DNA from: UBA6224 sp963730375
GTDB lineage: Bacteria > Patescibacteriota > Saccharimonadia > Saccharimonadales > UBA4665
Direction of reading: 5' to 3'
Assembly: GCA_963730375.1 (NCBI GenBank)
Contig: CAVSRJ010000001.1
Span: forward strand, 248,001-312,000
Length of the DNA stretch: 64,000 bases
Translations under genes and position numbers: made by a program
Part shown: positions 9,879-18,762 of the stretch, in pieces
How positions within the stretch are numbered: the stretch's first letter is position 1
Layout: each line of letters opens with the position of its first letter
Notes under the pieces: generated by a model
What the model was told of the DNA's origin: nothing
What the model saw: the letters and a program-made list of their open reading frames with translations, nothing else
Databases searched by the model: none

Positions 9879-10000
9879 CTCAGCTTGGCAACCGGCACAG
9901 CCGGTCGACCCAGCTGAGGCTCTTGGCGCATTCCGCACGTTTTCTGCGCGGTGCACAGTCGCCGTACCTTTCGTACGACTCCTGTGCGCTCCTCCAGAAG
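9879..10000. repeat. Two-hairpin dispersed element, copy 1 (rpmH-rnpA spacer)
   Basis: The rpmH-rnpA spacer folds into two hairpins. The first pairs CCTCAGCT with AGCTGAGG around an inner ACCGGC/GCCGGT stem. The second has outer stem GCACA/TGTGC and inner stem CGTAC/GTACG with a ctttc loop (9953-9987). A second copy with the same order and nearly the same spacing (48 versus 49 bases between the conserved blocks) lies inside a glycosyltransferase gene at about 45099-45285. The outer stem differs there by compensatory changes (CCGCA/TGCGG). Function unknown; could be a mobile palindromic element or structured RNA. Confidence 0.55.
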
Positions 10001-10081
10001 AACAAACGAACTGCACTCAAGCGTGTTACTGTGTCGCCATGGGGCATTTACTAGGTGGGCATAACCATCTACCATACAGCT

Positions 10082-10426
10082 ATGCTTAATCGACTACACC
10101 GGTTTCATGGGCTCGGCAGTCTCAACCAGGTCTATCGCCGCGGTGCTACGTATCGCGGGAAGTGGTTTTCGCTGAAGTGTGCGCCCAATGCACGACGGAC
10201 TACCTATCGGTGTGCAGTCGTGGTGAGTCGCAAGGTTCACAAATCGGCGGTTGTTCGCAACCGCATACGCCGCCGTTTATATGAGCTGTTGCGCGAAGAG
10301 TTGGCCGACAGCCACAGCAACCACGACATCGTAGTTACTGTTTTTAGTGACCAAGTTGCAACCGCGCCACACGACAAGCTAGTGCGTGCAATGCACGAGC
10401 TAGTAGACGCAGCCGGACTTCGCTGA
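10082..10426 (+). CDS. rnpA: Ribonuclease P protein component
   Basis: 114 residues from the ATG at 10082 (MLNRLHRFHG); an in-frame start at 10055 would add nine residues not seen in the family. The basic RNR signature is present as VVRNRIRRRLYEL near residues 57-69, after VVVSRKVHKSAV. The protein binds the RNase P RNA and helps mature tRNA 5' ends. Position between rpmH and yidC is canonical. Confidence 0.93.
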   Translation: MLNRLHRFHGLGSLNQVYRRGATYRGKWFSLKCAPNARRTTYRCAVVVSRKVHKSAVVRNRIRRRLYELLREELADSHSNHDIVVTVFSDQVATAPHDKLVRAMHELVDAAGLR

Positions 10427-10487
10427 CGGACAGCAAAACTCGCTTCACCCGTGTTATAGTAGAGTAAAGAGGTAATAACACGACACC

Positions 10488-11450
10488 ATGTTTACGACAC
10501 TTATCGTACAGCCAATTTTTAACGTACTCGTGGCAATATATGCACTACTGCCAGGTCACAACTTTGGCTTTGCCATCATTATCTTCACCGTTCTAATTCG
10601 CATCGCCTTGTGGCCGCTCATGAAAAAGCAGCTGCACCAGACCAAGGCCATGCGCAAGATTCAGCCAGAACTCAAGCGCATCAAAAAGGAATCAAAAGGT
10701 GACCGCCAAAAAGAGGCCATGCTTACGATGGAGCTGTACAAGGAGCGTGGCATCAAACCACTGGCTTCCATCGGCGTTCTGTTGTTGCAGCTACCTATCC
10801 TCATCGCGCTGTACATTGGGCTGCGCAGGGTGGTAGACGATCCAGACCAGCTGTTCAACTTCGCGTACCCATTCCTGCAAAACCTGTCGTGGATGCAGGA
10901 GTTGCACCAGAATATTAACCTGTTCGATGAGACGCTGTTTGGGTTGGTCGATTTGACAAAACCGGCACTGAGTAATGGCGCAGTCTATGTGCCGGCCATG
11001 ATATTGGTGCTTGGCAGTGCCATTATCCAATATTTCCAGAGTAAGCAGCTGCTGCCCCAGGATAAAGAGGCTCGCGGACTGCGCACCATCCTGAAGGACG
11101 CGGGCGATGGCAAGCAGGCCGATCAGTCTGAGGTCAGTGCGGCCGTCGGACGCAGTACAGTGTACTTCCTACCTGTCATGATATTTTTCTTTACGGTCGG
11201 TCTACCATCGGCCCTCAGTCTCTACTGGCTAGTCGGTGGACTGGTGGCGTTTATGCAACAGTCACGAATCTTGCGTGATGATGAGACCGAGCTCGAGGCT
11301 ATAGCCGACGAGCCTAGCAAAAAGAACGTAAAGATAATTCCAGAAGCAGAAGTGGTCAGCGAACCACGCACCCCCAAGACAACCTCCTCTAAAAACAAAA
11401 AGAACAAGTCAAAGAAGTCGAAGACCGCCAGTAAAAAACGGAGGAAATGA
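10488..11450 (+). CDS. yidC: Membrane protein insertase YidC/OxaI
   Basis: 320 residues with five or so transmembrane helices and no large periplasmic domain, as in Gram-positive-type YidC. An N-terminal helix (about 10-35) precedes the conserved core (FAIIIFTVLIRIALWPLMKKQ near 25-50), a cytoplasmic hairpin with RKIQPELKRIKKE, then the C-terminal helices. The last ~45 residues are a lysine-rich tail ending KKRRK, which helps dock ribosomes. It inserts membrane proteins alone or with SecYEG. An AAAGAGGT ribosome-binding site sits upstream of the ATG. Confidence 0.95.
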   Translation: MFTTLIVQPIFNVLVAIYALLPGHNFGFAIIIFTVLIRIALWPLMKKQLHQTKAMRKIQPELKRIKKESKGDRQKEAMLTMELYKERGIKPLASIGVLLLQLPILIALYIGLRRVVDDPDQLFNFAYPFLQNLSWMQELHQNINLFDETLFGLVDLTKPALSNGAVYVPAMILVLGSAIIQYFQSKQLLPQDKEARGLRTILKDAGDGKQADQSEVSAAVGRSTVYFLPVMIFFFTVGLPSALSLYWLVGGLVAFMQQSRILRDDETELEAIADEPSKKNVKIIPEAEVVSEPRTPKTTSSKNKKNKSKKSKTASKKRRK

Positions 11451-11464
11451 TGATAGCAAGGGAA

Positions 11465-11536
11465 AAGAGCAGCCAGAGCAAAAAATCGCACTTTTTTGCC
11501 CTGCGCGATGAGAAAAACCGCCAGGTTTGTCTTATT
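11465..11536 (+). repeat. Conserved two-hairpin/pseudoknot element, copy A
   Basis: Between yidC and khpB. Hairpin 1: GCAAAAAA (11478-11485) pairs with TTTTTTGC (11492-11499) around the loop TCGCAC. Loop bases TCGC can pair with GCGA at 11505-11508, giving a pseudoknot. Hairpin 2: ATGAG and AAACC (11508-11519) pair with GGTTT and CTTAT (11524-11535). Copy B at about 53230-53299 keeps the loop and both stems with compensatory changes, which argues for a selected RNA (or palindromic DNA) structure. Strand assigned from the downstream genes; function unknown. Confidence 0.55.
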
Positions 11537-11553
11537 ACCCGAAGGGAGAAATG

Positions 11554-12015
11554 ATGGAAGAATCAATTCAATACGCCAAGCAATATCTAGAGGATTTGCT
11601 GTCCTTTTTTGGGCTGAACACTGATGTGTCGGCGACACATGACGATGAAGTAATCCAACTGAACGTGCCTTCGACTGCTCAAAATGGCTTTTTGATTGGG
11701 CAGCATGGAGACACGATGCGCTCCTTCCAGTATTTGGTGAGTACCGCCCTGAAAAACCAAGGGCACGAATATTGGCGCGTGAACGTCGACGTCGCTGGGT
11801 ACAAGCAACACCGAGCCGATCGTTTAGCAGAAACTGCCGAAGCCTGGGTGCGCAAAGTGAAGGAAACGAACGAGCCAATGGAGCTCAAGCCTATGAATGC
11901 CGCCGACCGTCGTGTCATACACAAGCTGGCTGATGAATCTGGGTTGACCACGGAATCTGTGGGCGAGGGCAGGGATCGTCACGTCGTGCTGAAACCAGCC
12001 GAGTCTACCGAATAG
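11554..12015 (+). CDS. khpB: KhpB/Jag RNA-binding protein (KH and R3H domains)
   Basis: 153 residues. Of two adjacent ATG codons (11551, 11554) the second has better spacing to GGGAG. A KH-type domain with GFLIGQHGDTMRSFQYL (about 47-63) is followed by an R3H domain ending in DRRVIHKLADESGLTTESVGEGRDRHVVL. The N-terminal Jag_N domain found in longer homologues is absent. KhpB partners KhpA in RNA binding and influences envelope synthesis in Firmicutes. It closes the rpmH-rnpA-yidC-jag cluster. Confidence 0.9.
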   Translation: MEESIQYAKQYLEDLLSFFGLNTDVSATHDDEVIQLNVPSTAQNGFLIGQHGDTMRSFQYLVSTALKNQGHEYWRVNVDVAGYKQHRADRLAETAEAWVRKVKETNEPMELKPMNAADRRVIHKLADESGLTTESVGEGRDRHVVLKPAESTE

Positions 12016-12158
12016 GTAATTATAACAACACACAATATTTCTGAATATAACAGAGATACATTCGCAGTGACGTATATACGCACGTATATACGTCGTATCT
12101 GTTAAATCGCCATATCAATTCATTCTTAGTATGTTTGCGGACTGGCCCGCCTAGGCCA

Positions 12159-12186
12159 CATACTTTTGGCTTGTTCCAAAAGTATG
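12159..12186. repeat. Perfect 11-bp hairpin, left copy
   Basis: CATACTTTTGG and CCAAAAGTATG flank a six-base loop. The nine inner pairs (TACTTTTGG/CCAAAAGTA) are identical to those of the hairpin at 12560-12587, with the two outer pairs changed but still complementary. Confidence 0.6.
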
Positions 12187-12465
12187 CAAAAAACAGCCCT
12201 ATATTCGTTTGCGCCAGGCTGTTCTGGTGCGATATGAGCTTGGCCAAAGATCGCCCTCCCAGCTGTTGCCACCGGCAACAGCAGCCCAGTTGTACGTACT
12301 TTTGCCAGCCAAGCACACTCATACCGCACCTCCACAGCACGGGCAAGCCGACGGGCATTAACCACAGGCTTGGGGTTCGATGGCTGTGTCGACGTTCCTG
12401 GCGTATATGTTGTCACAAGATACAACTCCACTTGGTGCGGCAAAAGTTGTTTGACGAATAGAGGA

Positions 12466-12499
12466 ATGCCGGTAGTTTTCCGGCATGAGGAGTTTTTTT
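12466..12499 (+). terminator. Possible intrinsic terminator in the gene-free region
   Basis: ATGCCGG/CCGGCAT stem with a seven-base loop, followed after six bases by a run of seven T (12493-12499). The offset T-run makes it a weak candidate. Confidence 0.35.
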
Positions 12500-12559
12500 G
12501 CCGGTTGTAGGCTTTGACAACAGTAACCCACGAACCAAAGACTTGGCCTTAGCCTTTTG

Positions 12560-12587
12560 GTTACTTTTGGGCAATGCCAAAAGTAAC
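12560..12587. repeat. Perfect 11-bp hairpin, right copy
   Basis: GTTACTTTTGG and CCAAAAGTAAC around a six-base loop; sister of the hairpin at 12159-12186, 401 bases away. Outer pairs covary between the two copies. Confidence 0.6.
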
Positions 12588-12635
12588 TGGCAGATGGCTC
12601 GCCAGAGGTCGCGTCTCAATCAGAAATAAAGCCGA

Positions 12636-13737
12636 TTAGTTGTCGTGTAGGACATCCTTGTAGATGCCCAGTGTCTGTTCGGCCAGACGTCGCCAACTGT
12701 ACTTGCCAGCCTGCTTCTGGCCGTCGCGAATTAAGTTGCTTGCGCAACCCGTCGTCGCTGAGCACGCGGTTGAGTTGCTTGGCTATATCTTCGACGTCGA
12801 GCGGATCGAAGTACAGGACAGCCTTGCCGTAAATCTCTGGCAAGCTGGTGGCGTTGCTACTGACCACTGGTGCGCCGCAGGCCATGGCTTCAAGTCCCGG
12901 TAGGCCGAAGCCTTCACTGAGCGACGGAAAGGCGTACACTGAGCAATGCTCGTACAGCCAGCGTAATTGCCCATCGCTCACAAAGTCGGTAAAGATTACG
13001 TCAGGGATGTCATGTTTTGTCACATAGCGTTCCATGCGCTTGTAGTTGCTGTCGGTTTTGCCAGTCAGGACGAGCATAAGATCTGGGTGTTTTTGCTTGA
13101 GTTGGGCGTATGCATCAATGAGGCGGCGCAGATTCTTGTGAGGAGTAGGCCTACCGACGTACATGATAAACTGCCTGCCTTTCAAGTCGTCCAGTGGCTC
13201 AGCCTGGTCTTTAATCTGGTCTCCTGCCTCGTACGTCACGCTAATTTTGCGGCTATTGCTGCGGGTAAACTTGGCAATATCGTCTTTGACGTATTCGCTC
13301 GGTACGATGATGTGCTGCGACTTGTAGGCAACCCACATGATGACACGCTCGTATACCCACTGCTTTATCTTGAACACCAAGCGATTCTTGGCTGGGTTGG
13401 TGAAGCGCAACGTCGTTAAGTCATGCATGGTGGTGACAGTTCGACCCATATGTAGAACAGGCTGTTGCGTCATGGCGAAATGAACCAGGCTGGGGCGCAG
13501 CCAAAACAGCTGCCACGCAAAGCCCAGCTGCTCACCAAAACCAAACTCCTTGAAATTACTCTCGTATACCGTAAAGCGCGGGGCAATCTTTTGCATGTAC
13601 TCCACACGATGTTTTTTGGTCAGCACAAACACTCTGTAACTAGGCCGCAAGACATGCAGGTTTTTCACCAACTCATCGATGTAGCGACCGGTGCTAGTGC
13701 CCGACTCACGAGCGTCTATGACAATACGTTTCTTCAT
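12636..13737 (-). CDS. Glycosyltransferase family 4 (frameshifted near 12733)
   Basis: About 366 residues if the frame is repaired. The GT-B/GT4 fold is clear: IVIDARESGTSTGRYIDELVK at the start, MYVGRPTPHKNLRRLIDAY in the middle, and the donor-binding EGFGLPGLEAMACGAPVVSS with the EX7E motif. The open frame leaves homology after LRKQLN. One base change around 12733 brings in RDGQKQAGKYSWRRLAEQTLG, which ends at a stop at 12636-12638 and is the expected C-terminus. It transfers a nucleotide-activated sugar onto the growing glycan. It is the last gene of a three-gene - strand unit with the permease and GT2 upstream. Confidence 0.85.
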
Positions 13738-13766
13738 ATTCCTGCTCCTAGCATACCGTACTCACG

Positions 13767-14666
13767 CTAGAAATCATCACTGGCGGCGTTGGCTTCATGG
13801 CGACGTTGCTTGACCTGCACTGGGTAATCCATGATGCTGGGTCCGATCAGTAATGCTGTCACGCCCAACACCAGGCCGACCTTGGACGGTACACCCAGCA
13901 TCGTGAGCCCAGTTAGCATCAATACGACGACCATCGAGCGGCGAATCACCTTCTGGTGCACCCTACCTGCCAGGCGAGCACCTAACAGGCTACCCGGGAC
14001 ACTTCCAACAAGTAGTGGCAGCAATATATTCCAATCTACACCGGTGGTGATGACGTGCCCCACAGCTGCGGCTATGACCAGCGGCACAGCCTGCGCCAAG
14101 TCTGTACCTACTAGATTACTCGCTTTCATCATGGGGTACAGCAGCAACAAGGCGACCATAATAACTGAGCCAGCACCCACAGAAGTCATGCCGACGAGTA
14201 GCCCCCCTACAATACCAACTAAAATAGTGGGCAGGGGTCGGACTTTGATAGTAGGATCCGAGGATTTTTTCTTGCCAACCGACTTATACGATGTGATGAA
14301 TATACGCAGGGTGTAGGTGAGGGCTGCAAAAATCAGCGCGGCACCAATTGCCATTTTCAGAATGTGCTGCTGATCTTCGCCGCTCCCGAGCGCGTTGATG
14401 ATGAAGCCGCCGGCAAAAGCACTAGGCACACTGCCAATAACCAGCCATTTCACCAGGTTCATATCGACGTTGCTCTGTTTCCAGTGCGTGGCCGCCCCCG
14501 CCGTTTTGCTAAAGGCTGCTGCGACCAGGTCATTGGCTACGGCAGCAGTCGGGCTGATGCCCAGGAATATCAGGGCGGGCGTCATCAACGCACCACCACC
14601 CATGCCGGTCAGCCCCACGACTATCCCGACCAAAAACGCCACAACTAGTATCGACACAACGTCCAT
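13767..14666 (-). CDS. TauE/SafE (DUF81) family anion permease
   Basis: 299 residues with about eight transmembrane helices in two homologous halves, each starting with a glycine-rich motif (GLTGMGGGALMTPALIFLG near residue 18 and VGMTSVGAGSVIMVALLLL near 165). The family carries sulfite, sulfoacetate and related sulfur anions, though many members are uncharacterised. It lies between two glycosyltransferase genes. Given the sulfation genes farther along the locus, a role in sulfate/sulfite movement is attractive but is inference. Confidence 0.8.
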   Translation of the reverse strand: MDVVSILVVAFLVGIVVGLTGMGGGALMTPALIFLGISPTAAVANDLVAAAFSKTAGAATHWKQSNVDMNLVKWLVIGSVPSAFAGGFIINALGSGEDQQHILKMAIGAALIFAALTYTLRIFITSYKSVGKKKSSDPTIKVRPLPTILVGIVGGLLVGMTSVGAGSVIMVALLLLYPMMKASNLVGTDLAQAVPLVIAAAVGHVITTGVDWNILLPLLVGSVPGSLLGARLAGRVHQKVIRRSMVVVLMLTGLTMLGVPSKVGLVLGVTALLIGPSIMDYPVQVKQRRHEANAASDDF

Positions 14667-14671
14667 CGCTG

Positions 14672-15701
14672 TCAGGCATCCTTTCGTATCAGTTTATGCC
14701 ACCAGCCACGCAGTCTTCTCAGGTTGTGCGCATTCGGCGGCAGGTCATGGGTCATTATAGCCCAGATGTATTCATCACTCACCTTTTTAGATGCCTGAAT
14801 CTGCTTGCGCTCACCCAGTTTCTTGAATAGCAAAGACGTCGCGCGCCAGTCGCCGCTAATTGCCGCCCAGCCATGACCCCGGGTAATTGCTTTGAGGATA
14901 AACATGCCGTCGGCCAGCAAAAACCGCCAGCTGACTTTCCAGAGGAACGGTGCCGGCACGTTCTTGACGAGAAGCAGGGGTAGGTTCTTGGTGGTTTGAT
15001 GAGTGGTGAAGCCGCGCATCTTGGCGCTGGTCGCGCCGATTTCGTGGTAGACGACCGCTTGCGGCACATAGCAGACTTGCCAGGCTGCCAGTTGTGCACG
15101 AAAACTCACATCGACATCCTCGTAATAGGCAAAGAAATCCTCGTCGAAGAGCCCTATTTCGTCAAACATCTTCATACGATACAAGCTGGCGCCGCCACTG
15201 GCCCCAAACACGGTGGTGTGGGCGTCATACGTGTCGCTGACAGCCTCGCCACGCCCGCGCGGGTAGGGCAGTCCCCACACGCTGTAGCCCTCGCCTGTGC
15301 TGTCGAGATGTTTGCCATCTTCGCGCATAATTTTTGGTGTGGCAATGCCATACTCGCGCTGTACTCGCAGGGTTGCTGCAAGGTGCTGTAGCCAATTTTC
15401 ATCAGCCACTGCGTCGTTATTGAATAGGGCTACGAATTCACAGCCTAGTTCCTTGGCGCGTTTGATGCCGTCGTTTACGCCGCCGGCGAATCCTCGGTTT
15501 TTCTTGTTTACGACCAGCTCAATATCTGGGTAGTGTTTTTGCAAGTACTCCAGTGACCCGTCAGTGGAGCCATTCTCCACGACGATATATCGTGCATGGT
15601 TCTGATTGAGCAATGAGCGAATCCAGACATGACTTTAGACTGTCTTTTCCGTTCAGATTTGGTACCACCACCGCCGTGGTTTGCTTCGACTTCGTCGCCA
15701 T
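14672..15701 (-). CDS. Glycosyltransferase family 2, rhamnosyltransferase-like (frameshift near 15605)
   Basis: About 342 residues from an ATG at 15701, with the N-terminal strand TTAVVVPNLNGKDSLKSCLDSL in one frame and YIVVENGSTDGSLEYL in another, so one base is extra or missing near 15590-15615. GT-A motifs follow: NRGFAGGVNDGI, FNNDAV (the DxD-like metal site), ASGGASLYR and DEDFFAYYEDVDVSFR, typical of WbbL-type rhamnosyltransferases. It starts divergently from the ABC permease gene at 15726 with overlapping promoter sequence. Six bases separate it from the TauE gene, so they are probably co-transcribed. Confidence 0.85.
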
Positions 15702-15708
15702 ATTCCTC

Positions 15709-15714
15709 TATAAT
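15709..15714 (+). promoter_or_regulatory. -10 box for the Wzm-Wzt operon
   Basis: TATAAT ends 11 bases before the ATG at 15726, and there is no Shine-Dalgarno. The transcript would have at most a few leader bases. Confidence 0.55.
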
Positions 15715-15725
15715 ACCCCACAGCA

Positions 15726-16538
15726 ATGAGACAGTACGTATCGAAACAGAACAGGGCACTATTGAGTGAGCTTGTTCGGACTGACTTCAAATTTCGCTAC
15801 CAGGGTTCGGTGCTCGGCTATGCCTGGTCGCTTCTTCGCCCACTATTTCTGTTCGGAATTCTCTTACATTGTCTTTGCAAGTTTCTTAAATTCGGAAGCG
15901 ACATTCCGCACTACCCGGTCTATCTGTTGCTTGGTATTGTACTATGGAACTTCTTTGGGGAGGCCACAAGGCAGGGCGCTTCGGCAATTGTCTCGCGGGG
16001 TGCTTTGCTCAGAAAAATTAGCTTCCCTCGCTACATTATTGTGGTGTCGGCTACAGTCTCCGCACTTATCAATCTTGGTTTTAACCTGGTGGTCGTGATA
16101 TTTTTTATTATTCTGGTTGGTGCAGATGTTCAGCTAAGAGCAGTAGTTTTAGCGCCACTGCTAATCCTAGAGCTGTACGTTTTTGCGCTGGCCATTGCTT
16201 TCTACCTCTCGGCTATTAATGTGAAGTATCGAGACATTGAGCATATCTGGGACATAATAATCCAGGCTGGTTTTTATGCTACCCCAATCCTCTACTCTCT
16301 AACTCTGGTGCAGGCCAAAAGTGAAATCGCCGCGTTCCTTATGTTTGTGCTAAACCCAGTCGCCCAGGTTATGCAAGATATGCGCTACTTACTGGTAACG
16401 CCCCAGTCCTTTACGCTATTTACTATCGGCAAGAGCCAGTTATTCACCTTAATACCACTGTCTATTATCGCACTTGTGTCGTTGTCAGCCTCCATATATT
16501 TCAAGAAAAAATCAAAAACGTTTGCGGAGGATCTGTAG
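15726..16538 (+). CDS. wzm: ABC-2 type polysaccharide export permease (Wzm/TagG family)
   Basis: 270 residues with six predicted transmembrane helices and a cytoplasmic N-terminus (LLSELVRTDFKFRYQGSVLGYAWSLLRP is a hallmark of the family). IPHYPVYLLLGIVLWNFF and YRDIEHIWDIIIQAGFYATPILY are also diagnostic. It forms the membrane channel of an exporter for lipid-linked polysaccharide. The next gene, the ATPase, begins directly after its stop codon. This places a Wzm/Wzt-dependent export route in the locus. Confidence 0.92.
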   Translation: MRQYVSKQNRALLSELVRTDFKFRYQGSVLGYAWSLLRPLFLFGILLHCLCKFLKFGSDIPHYPVYLLLGIVLWNFFGEATRQGASAIVSRGALLRKISFPRYIIVVSATVSALINLGFNLVVVIFFIILVGADVQLRAVVLAPLLILELYVFALAIAFYLSAINVKYRDIEHIWDIIIQAGFYATPILYSLTLVQAKSEIAAFLMFVLNPVAQVMQDMRYLLVTPQSFTLFTIGKSQLFTLIPLSIIALVSLSASIYFKKKSKTFAEDL

Positions 16539-17769
16539 ATGGCTAAAGACGAACCAGCGTTGGTCGTACACGATTTACACAAGACTTTTCACTTGCCCAT
16601 CGAGCAGCAAAATAGGCTCAAGGACAAGCTAATCAATGTCGTTCGGCGGAAAAAGGGTTATGAGATTCAACATGTGCTAAGTGGTCTAAATTTTGAAGTC
16701 AAAAAGGGTGAATTTTTTGGCATAGTAGGTCGCAATGGCAGTGGCAAAAGCACCCTCCTGAAGATAATGGCTGGCGTGTATACACCAGACAAAGGATACG
16801 TGAAGATCAATGGTACCCTAACTCCATTTATAGAACTGGGCGTTGGATTTAACCCCGACCTTACGGGGAGAGAAAACGTGTTCCTCAACGGCGCGCTGCT
16901 TGGCTTCAGCCGCAAAGAGATGCTGGAAATGTACGATGAAATTGTCGAATTCGCAGAACTAGAGCGTTTCATGGACCAAAAACTTAATAATTACTCGTCG
17001 GGAATGCAGGTTCGTCTTGCATTCTCTATCGCCATTAGGGCGAAAGGAGACATCCTGCTCTTGGACGAAGTTCTAGCGGTAGGTGACTCGGCATTTCAGC
17101 AGAAATGCTACGACTACTTCAACTCTCTTAAAAAAGAGCGACGCACTATTATCCTAGTATCCCACAGTATGCAAATTATTGATCAGTTTTGTGATCGAGG
17201 GCGTTACTGTAGAGCAAGGGGAGATAAAGAATATCGGAGAAAGTGGATGAGATAGCAGCATTTACGAAGAGATGTTCCTCAAGGAAGAGGCGGAAAGACT
17301 GCGATTAACCAGGGAGGAAAATGGCAAAAAAACAGCAGCCAATGAGTTTGTAAAAGTTCATAAAGTCGCCATTTACCAGAATACAATTGAAACCAGGAAC
17401 GTCAACGCTAAACATGAGTTCGAAGTGAAAGTCACACTTGAGAGCAACGTAGATTTAGATGATGCCGGGGTGGGTATCAATATAAAAAATCATGACAAAA
17501 TCATGGTTGTCTCAACCGGGACGTTTGTGAATATCGGAAGCATAAGCCTCAAAAAGCATATGATAAATACAGTAACTTTTAAGATAGAGAACATACTTAC
17601 CAATGGTCTCTATTCGATTGGCGTAGGTGTTGTCGAGGGTCCTGATAGTCTGCAAAAAGTCCGATTGCGGATGGATGGGGCGCAGGACTTTACCATTGAA
17701 GGCATTAAGGGGCACGAGAAAGCGCTTACGCAACCCGATGTAAGGGTTGAGGTCAGCGCCCCCCTTTAG
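16539..17769 (+). CDS. wzt: Polysaccharide ABC exporter ATPase, Wzt-like with C-terminal glycan-binding domain (interrupted)
   Basis: Walker A GRNGSGKST near residue 67, signature YSSGMQVRLAF, Walker B GDILLLDEVLAVGD and switch SHSM define the ATPase. The frame breaks near 17200. One fewer G gives VTVEQGEIKNIGESG, followed by a single in-frame TGA at 17248, after which the same frame runs DSSIYEEMFLKEEAERL and on to 17769. The C-terminal ~140 residues (VHKVAIYQNTIETRN, LTNGLYSIGVGV) resemble the Wzt C-terminal carbohydrate-recognition domain that checks the finished chain. So the full gene is present but carries one frameshift and one stop. Its end overlaps a convergent sulfotransferase gene by 17 bases. 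Confidence 0.82.
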
Positions 17770-18664
17770 CTTTTCGCAGTGGCTTGGTAACTTTCCAGCT
17801 TCGGCTATTTTTAATTGCAGATATTTCTTTTTTGAGTTGGGTGTTTTCGGTCTCAAGTATTTCGGCGCGAGCCCTTTCGCTGTCGTGTTGTTTTGAGAGA
17901 TCTGACGAAGAATTGCGAATTCTAGATATCTCTCGCTTGAGTGCAGCGTTCTCGACCTCCGCCGGACTCGGGATTTGTGTGTCCGGAGACTCACTAGCAT
18001 TTTTATCGCTACCCACTCTAACCTTGCTACTATCGGCTATTTTTTTGTGTGCAGTATCTGACGCCTTTTTGGTATAAGAGTCTTTTAGGTAAGGCTTTAG
18101 TTGTTGGTATAAGTACTCGGAATCATTTACGAAACGAGGGAAAGAAAGGAACAGTACCGGGATATCATTTTTAACCAGCTTCTCAACCAGGTAGTAGAAG
18201 CCTGTCGCTAAAATTCTCGCCTCGTCTATAGGTTGGAGCGAGTAAATCATACCACCCTTGGCAGACCCTATCGAATCCCAGGTTTTGGTGAAATGAGAGA
18301 ATTTGTCAGTTTTTTGGTGTATAGACTGCATTTCGACTATCGCGCGACTTGTGGCTGAATCCATTAGATCTCTCATGGGTAATATAACTAAGTCAATCTT
18401 CACTACATTCTCAGCGAGAAGTTGATCGATCACCTGATATAGCCAAGGTGTCTTAATGACGTAAGGTAATGAATCTTGCTTTGCCCCTAGGGGCATATCT
18501 TCAAGTCCGGCATTTGCTGTCTCATCCCAGTCAGCGGTGCCTTTCCGTAAATGAGTTTCTAGGCCAATGGCATCGAAATACCGCACCAAAAAGCTAGTGC
18601 CCGCCCTGCCCGTACCTGCTATGATTATGTGTCGACTGTTCTTCTTAATGCTCGATGCCTTTAT
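17753..18664 (-). CDS. Sulfotransferase-like protein with C-terminal coiled coil
   Basis: The clearest frame starts at a TTG at 18589. However, the same frame continues upstream through HIIIAGTGRAGTSFLVRYF, the 5'-phosphosulfate-binding loop of sulfotransferases, to about 18664, where only ATA/ATT codons are found; the true start may be damaged. A second motif, VILPMRDLMDSATSRAIVE, fits the 3'-phosphate-binding region. Residues after about 200 form a coiled coil ending IKNSRSWKVTKPLRK, a tail common in surface-glycan enzymes. It would transfer sulfate from PAPS to a glycan. It is the most divergent of the three sulfotransferase-like proteins here. Confidence 0.6.
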   Translation of the reverse strand: MKASSIKKNSRHIIIAGTGRAGTSFLVRYFDAIGLETHLRKGTADWDETANAGLEDMPLGAKQDSLPYVIKTPWLYQVIDQLLAENVVKIDLVILPMRDLMDSATSRAIVEMQSIHQKTDKFSHFTKTWDSIGSAKGGMIYSLQPIDEARILATGFYYLVEKLVKNDIPVLFLSFPRFVNDSEYLYQQLKPYLKDSYTKKASDTAHKKIADSSKVRVGSDKNASESPDTQIPSPAEVENAALKREISRIRNSSSDLSKQHDSERARAEILETENTQLKKEISAIKNSRSWKVTKPLRKAKGGR

Positions 18665-18726
18665 ATTAATTTCTCAATACCATTATACAAACTGTGGGCG
18701 CGATTACTATTCCTGGTTGAGGTAGT

Positions 18727-18754
18727 TTGCTCAAAAACACAATGAGCTTATAAT
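18727..18754 (+). promoter_or_regulatory. Promoter of the methyltransferase gene (leaderless type)
   Basis: TTGCTC at 18727-18732, a 16-base spacer and TATAAT at 18749-18754. The ATG follows 8 bases later without a ribosome-binding site, so transcription probably starts at or next to the start codon. Confidence 0.6.
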
Positions 18755-18762
18755 ATAACGCA

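Larger units (their letters stand above)
12016..12635. other. 620-base gene-free, hairpin-rich region
   Basis: No frame in this stretch gives a believable protein. It contains at least four near-perfect hairpins: 12159-12186 and 12560-12587 (related to each other, listed separately), GCTGTTGCC/GGCAACAGC at 12262-12282, and ATGCCGG/CCGGCAT at 12466-12486. It divides the origin cluster from the polysaccharide locus and may contain a decayed insertion or a non-coding RNA. Confidence 0.6.

Noticed and set aside
9862..10081. SRP (4.5S) RNA in the rpmH-rnpA spacer
   Set aside because: The region is hairpin-rich but lacks the conserved SRP domain IV loop sequence; a related copy exists inside a coding gene.
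11222..11878. 218-codon open frame on the - strand across yidC and khpB
   Set aside because: Antisense shadow of two well-supported genes.
12360..12400. tRNA-like GGTTCGAT motif
   Set aside because: No acceptor stem or anticodon arm can be formed around it.
12020..12619. Several 68-112-codon open frames in the gene-free region
   Set aside because: They cross perfect hairpins, lack start signals and have no protein-like composition.
17248..17250. TGA as sense codon (alternative genetic code)
   Set aside because: Many genes in the window end properly at TGA and none other needs TGA as sense, so an error or mutation is more likely.
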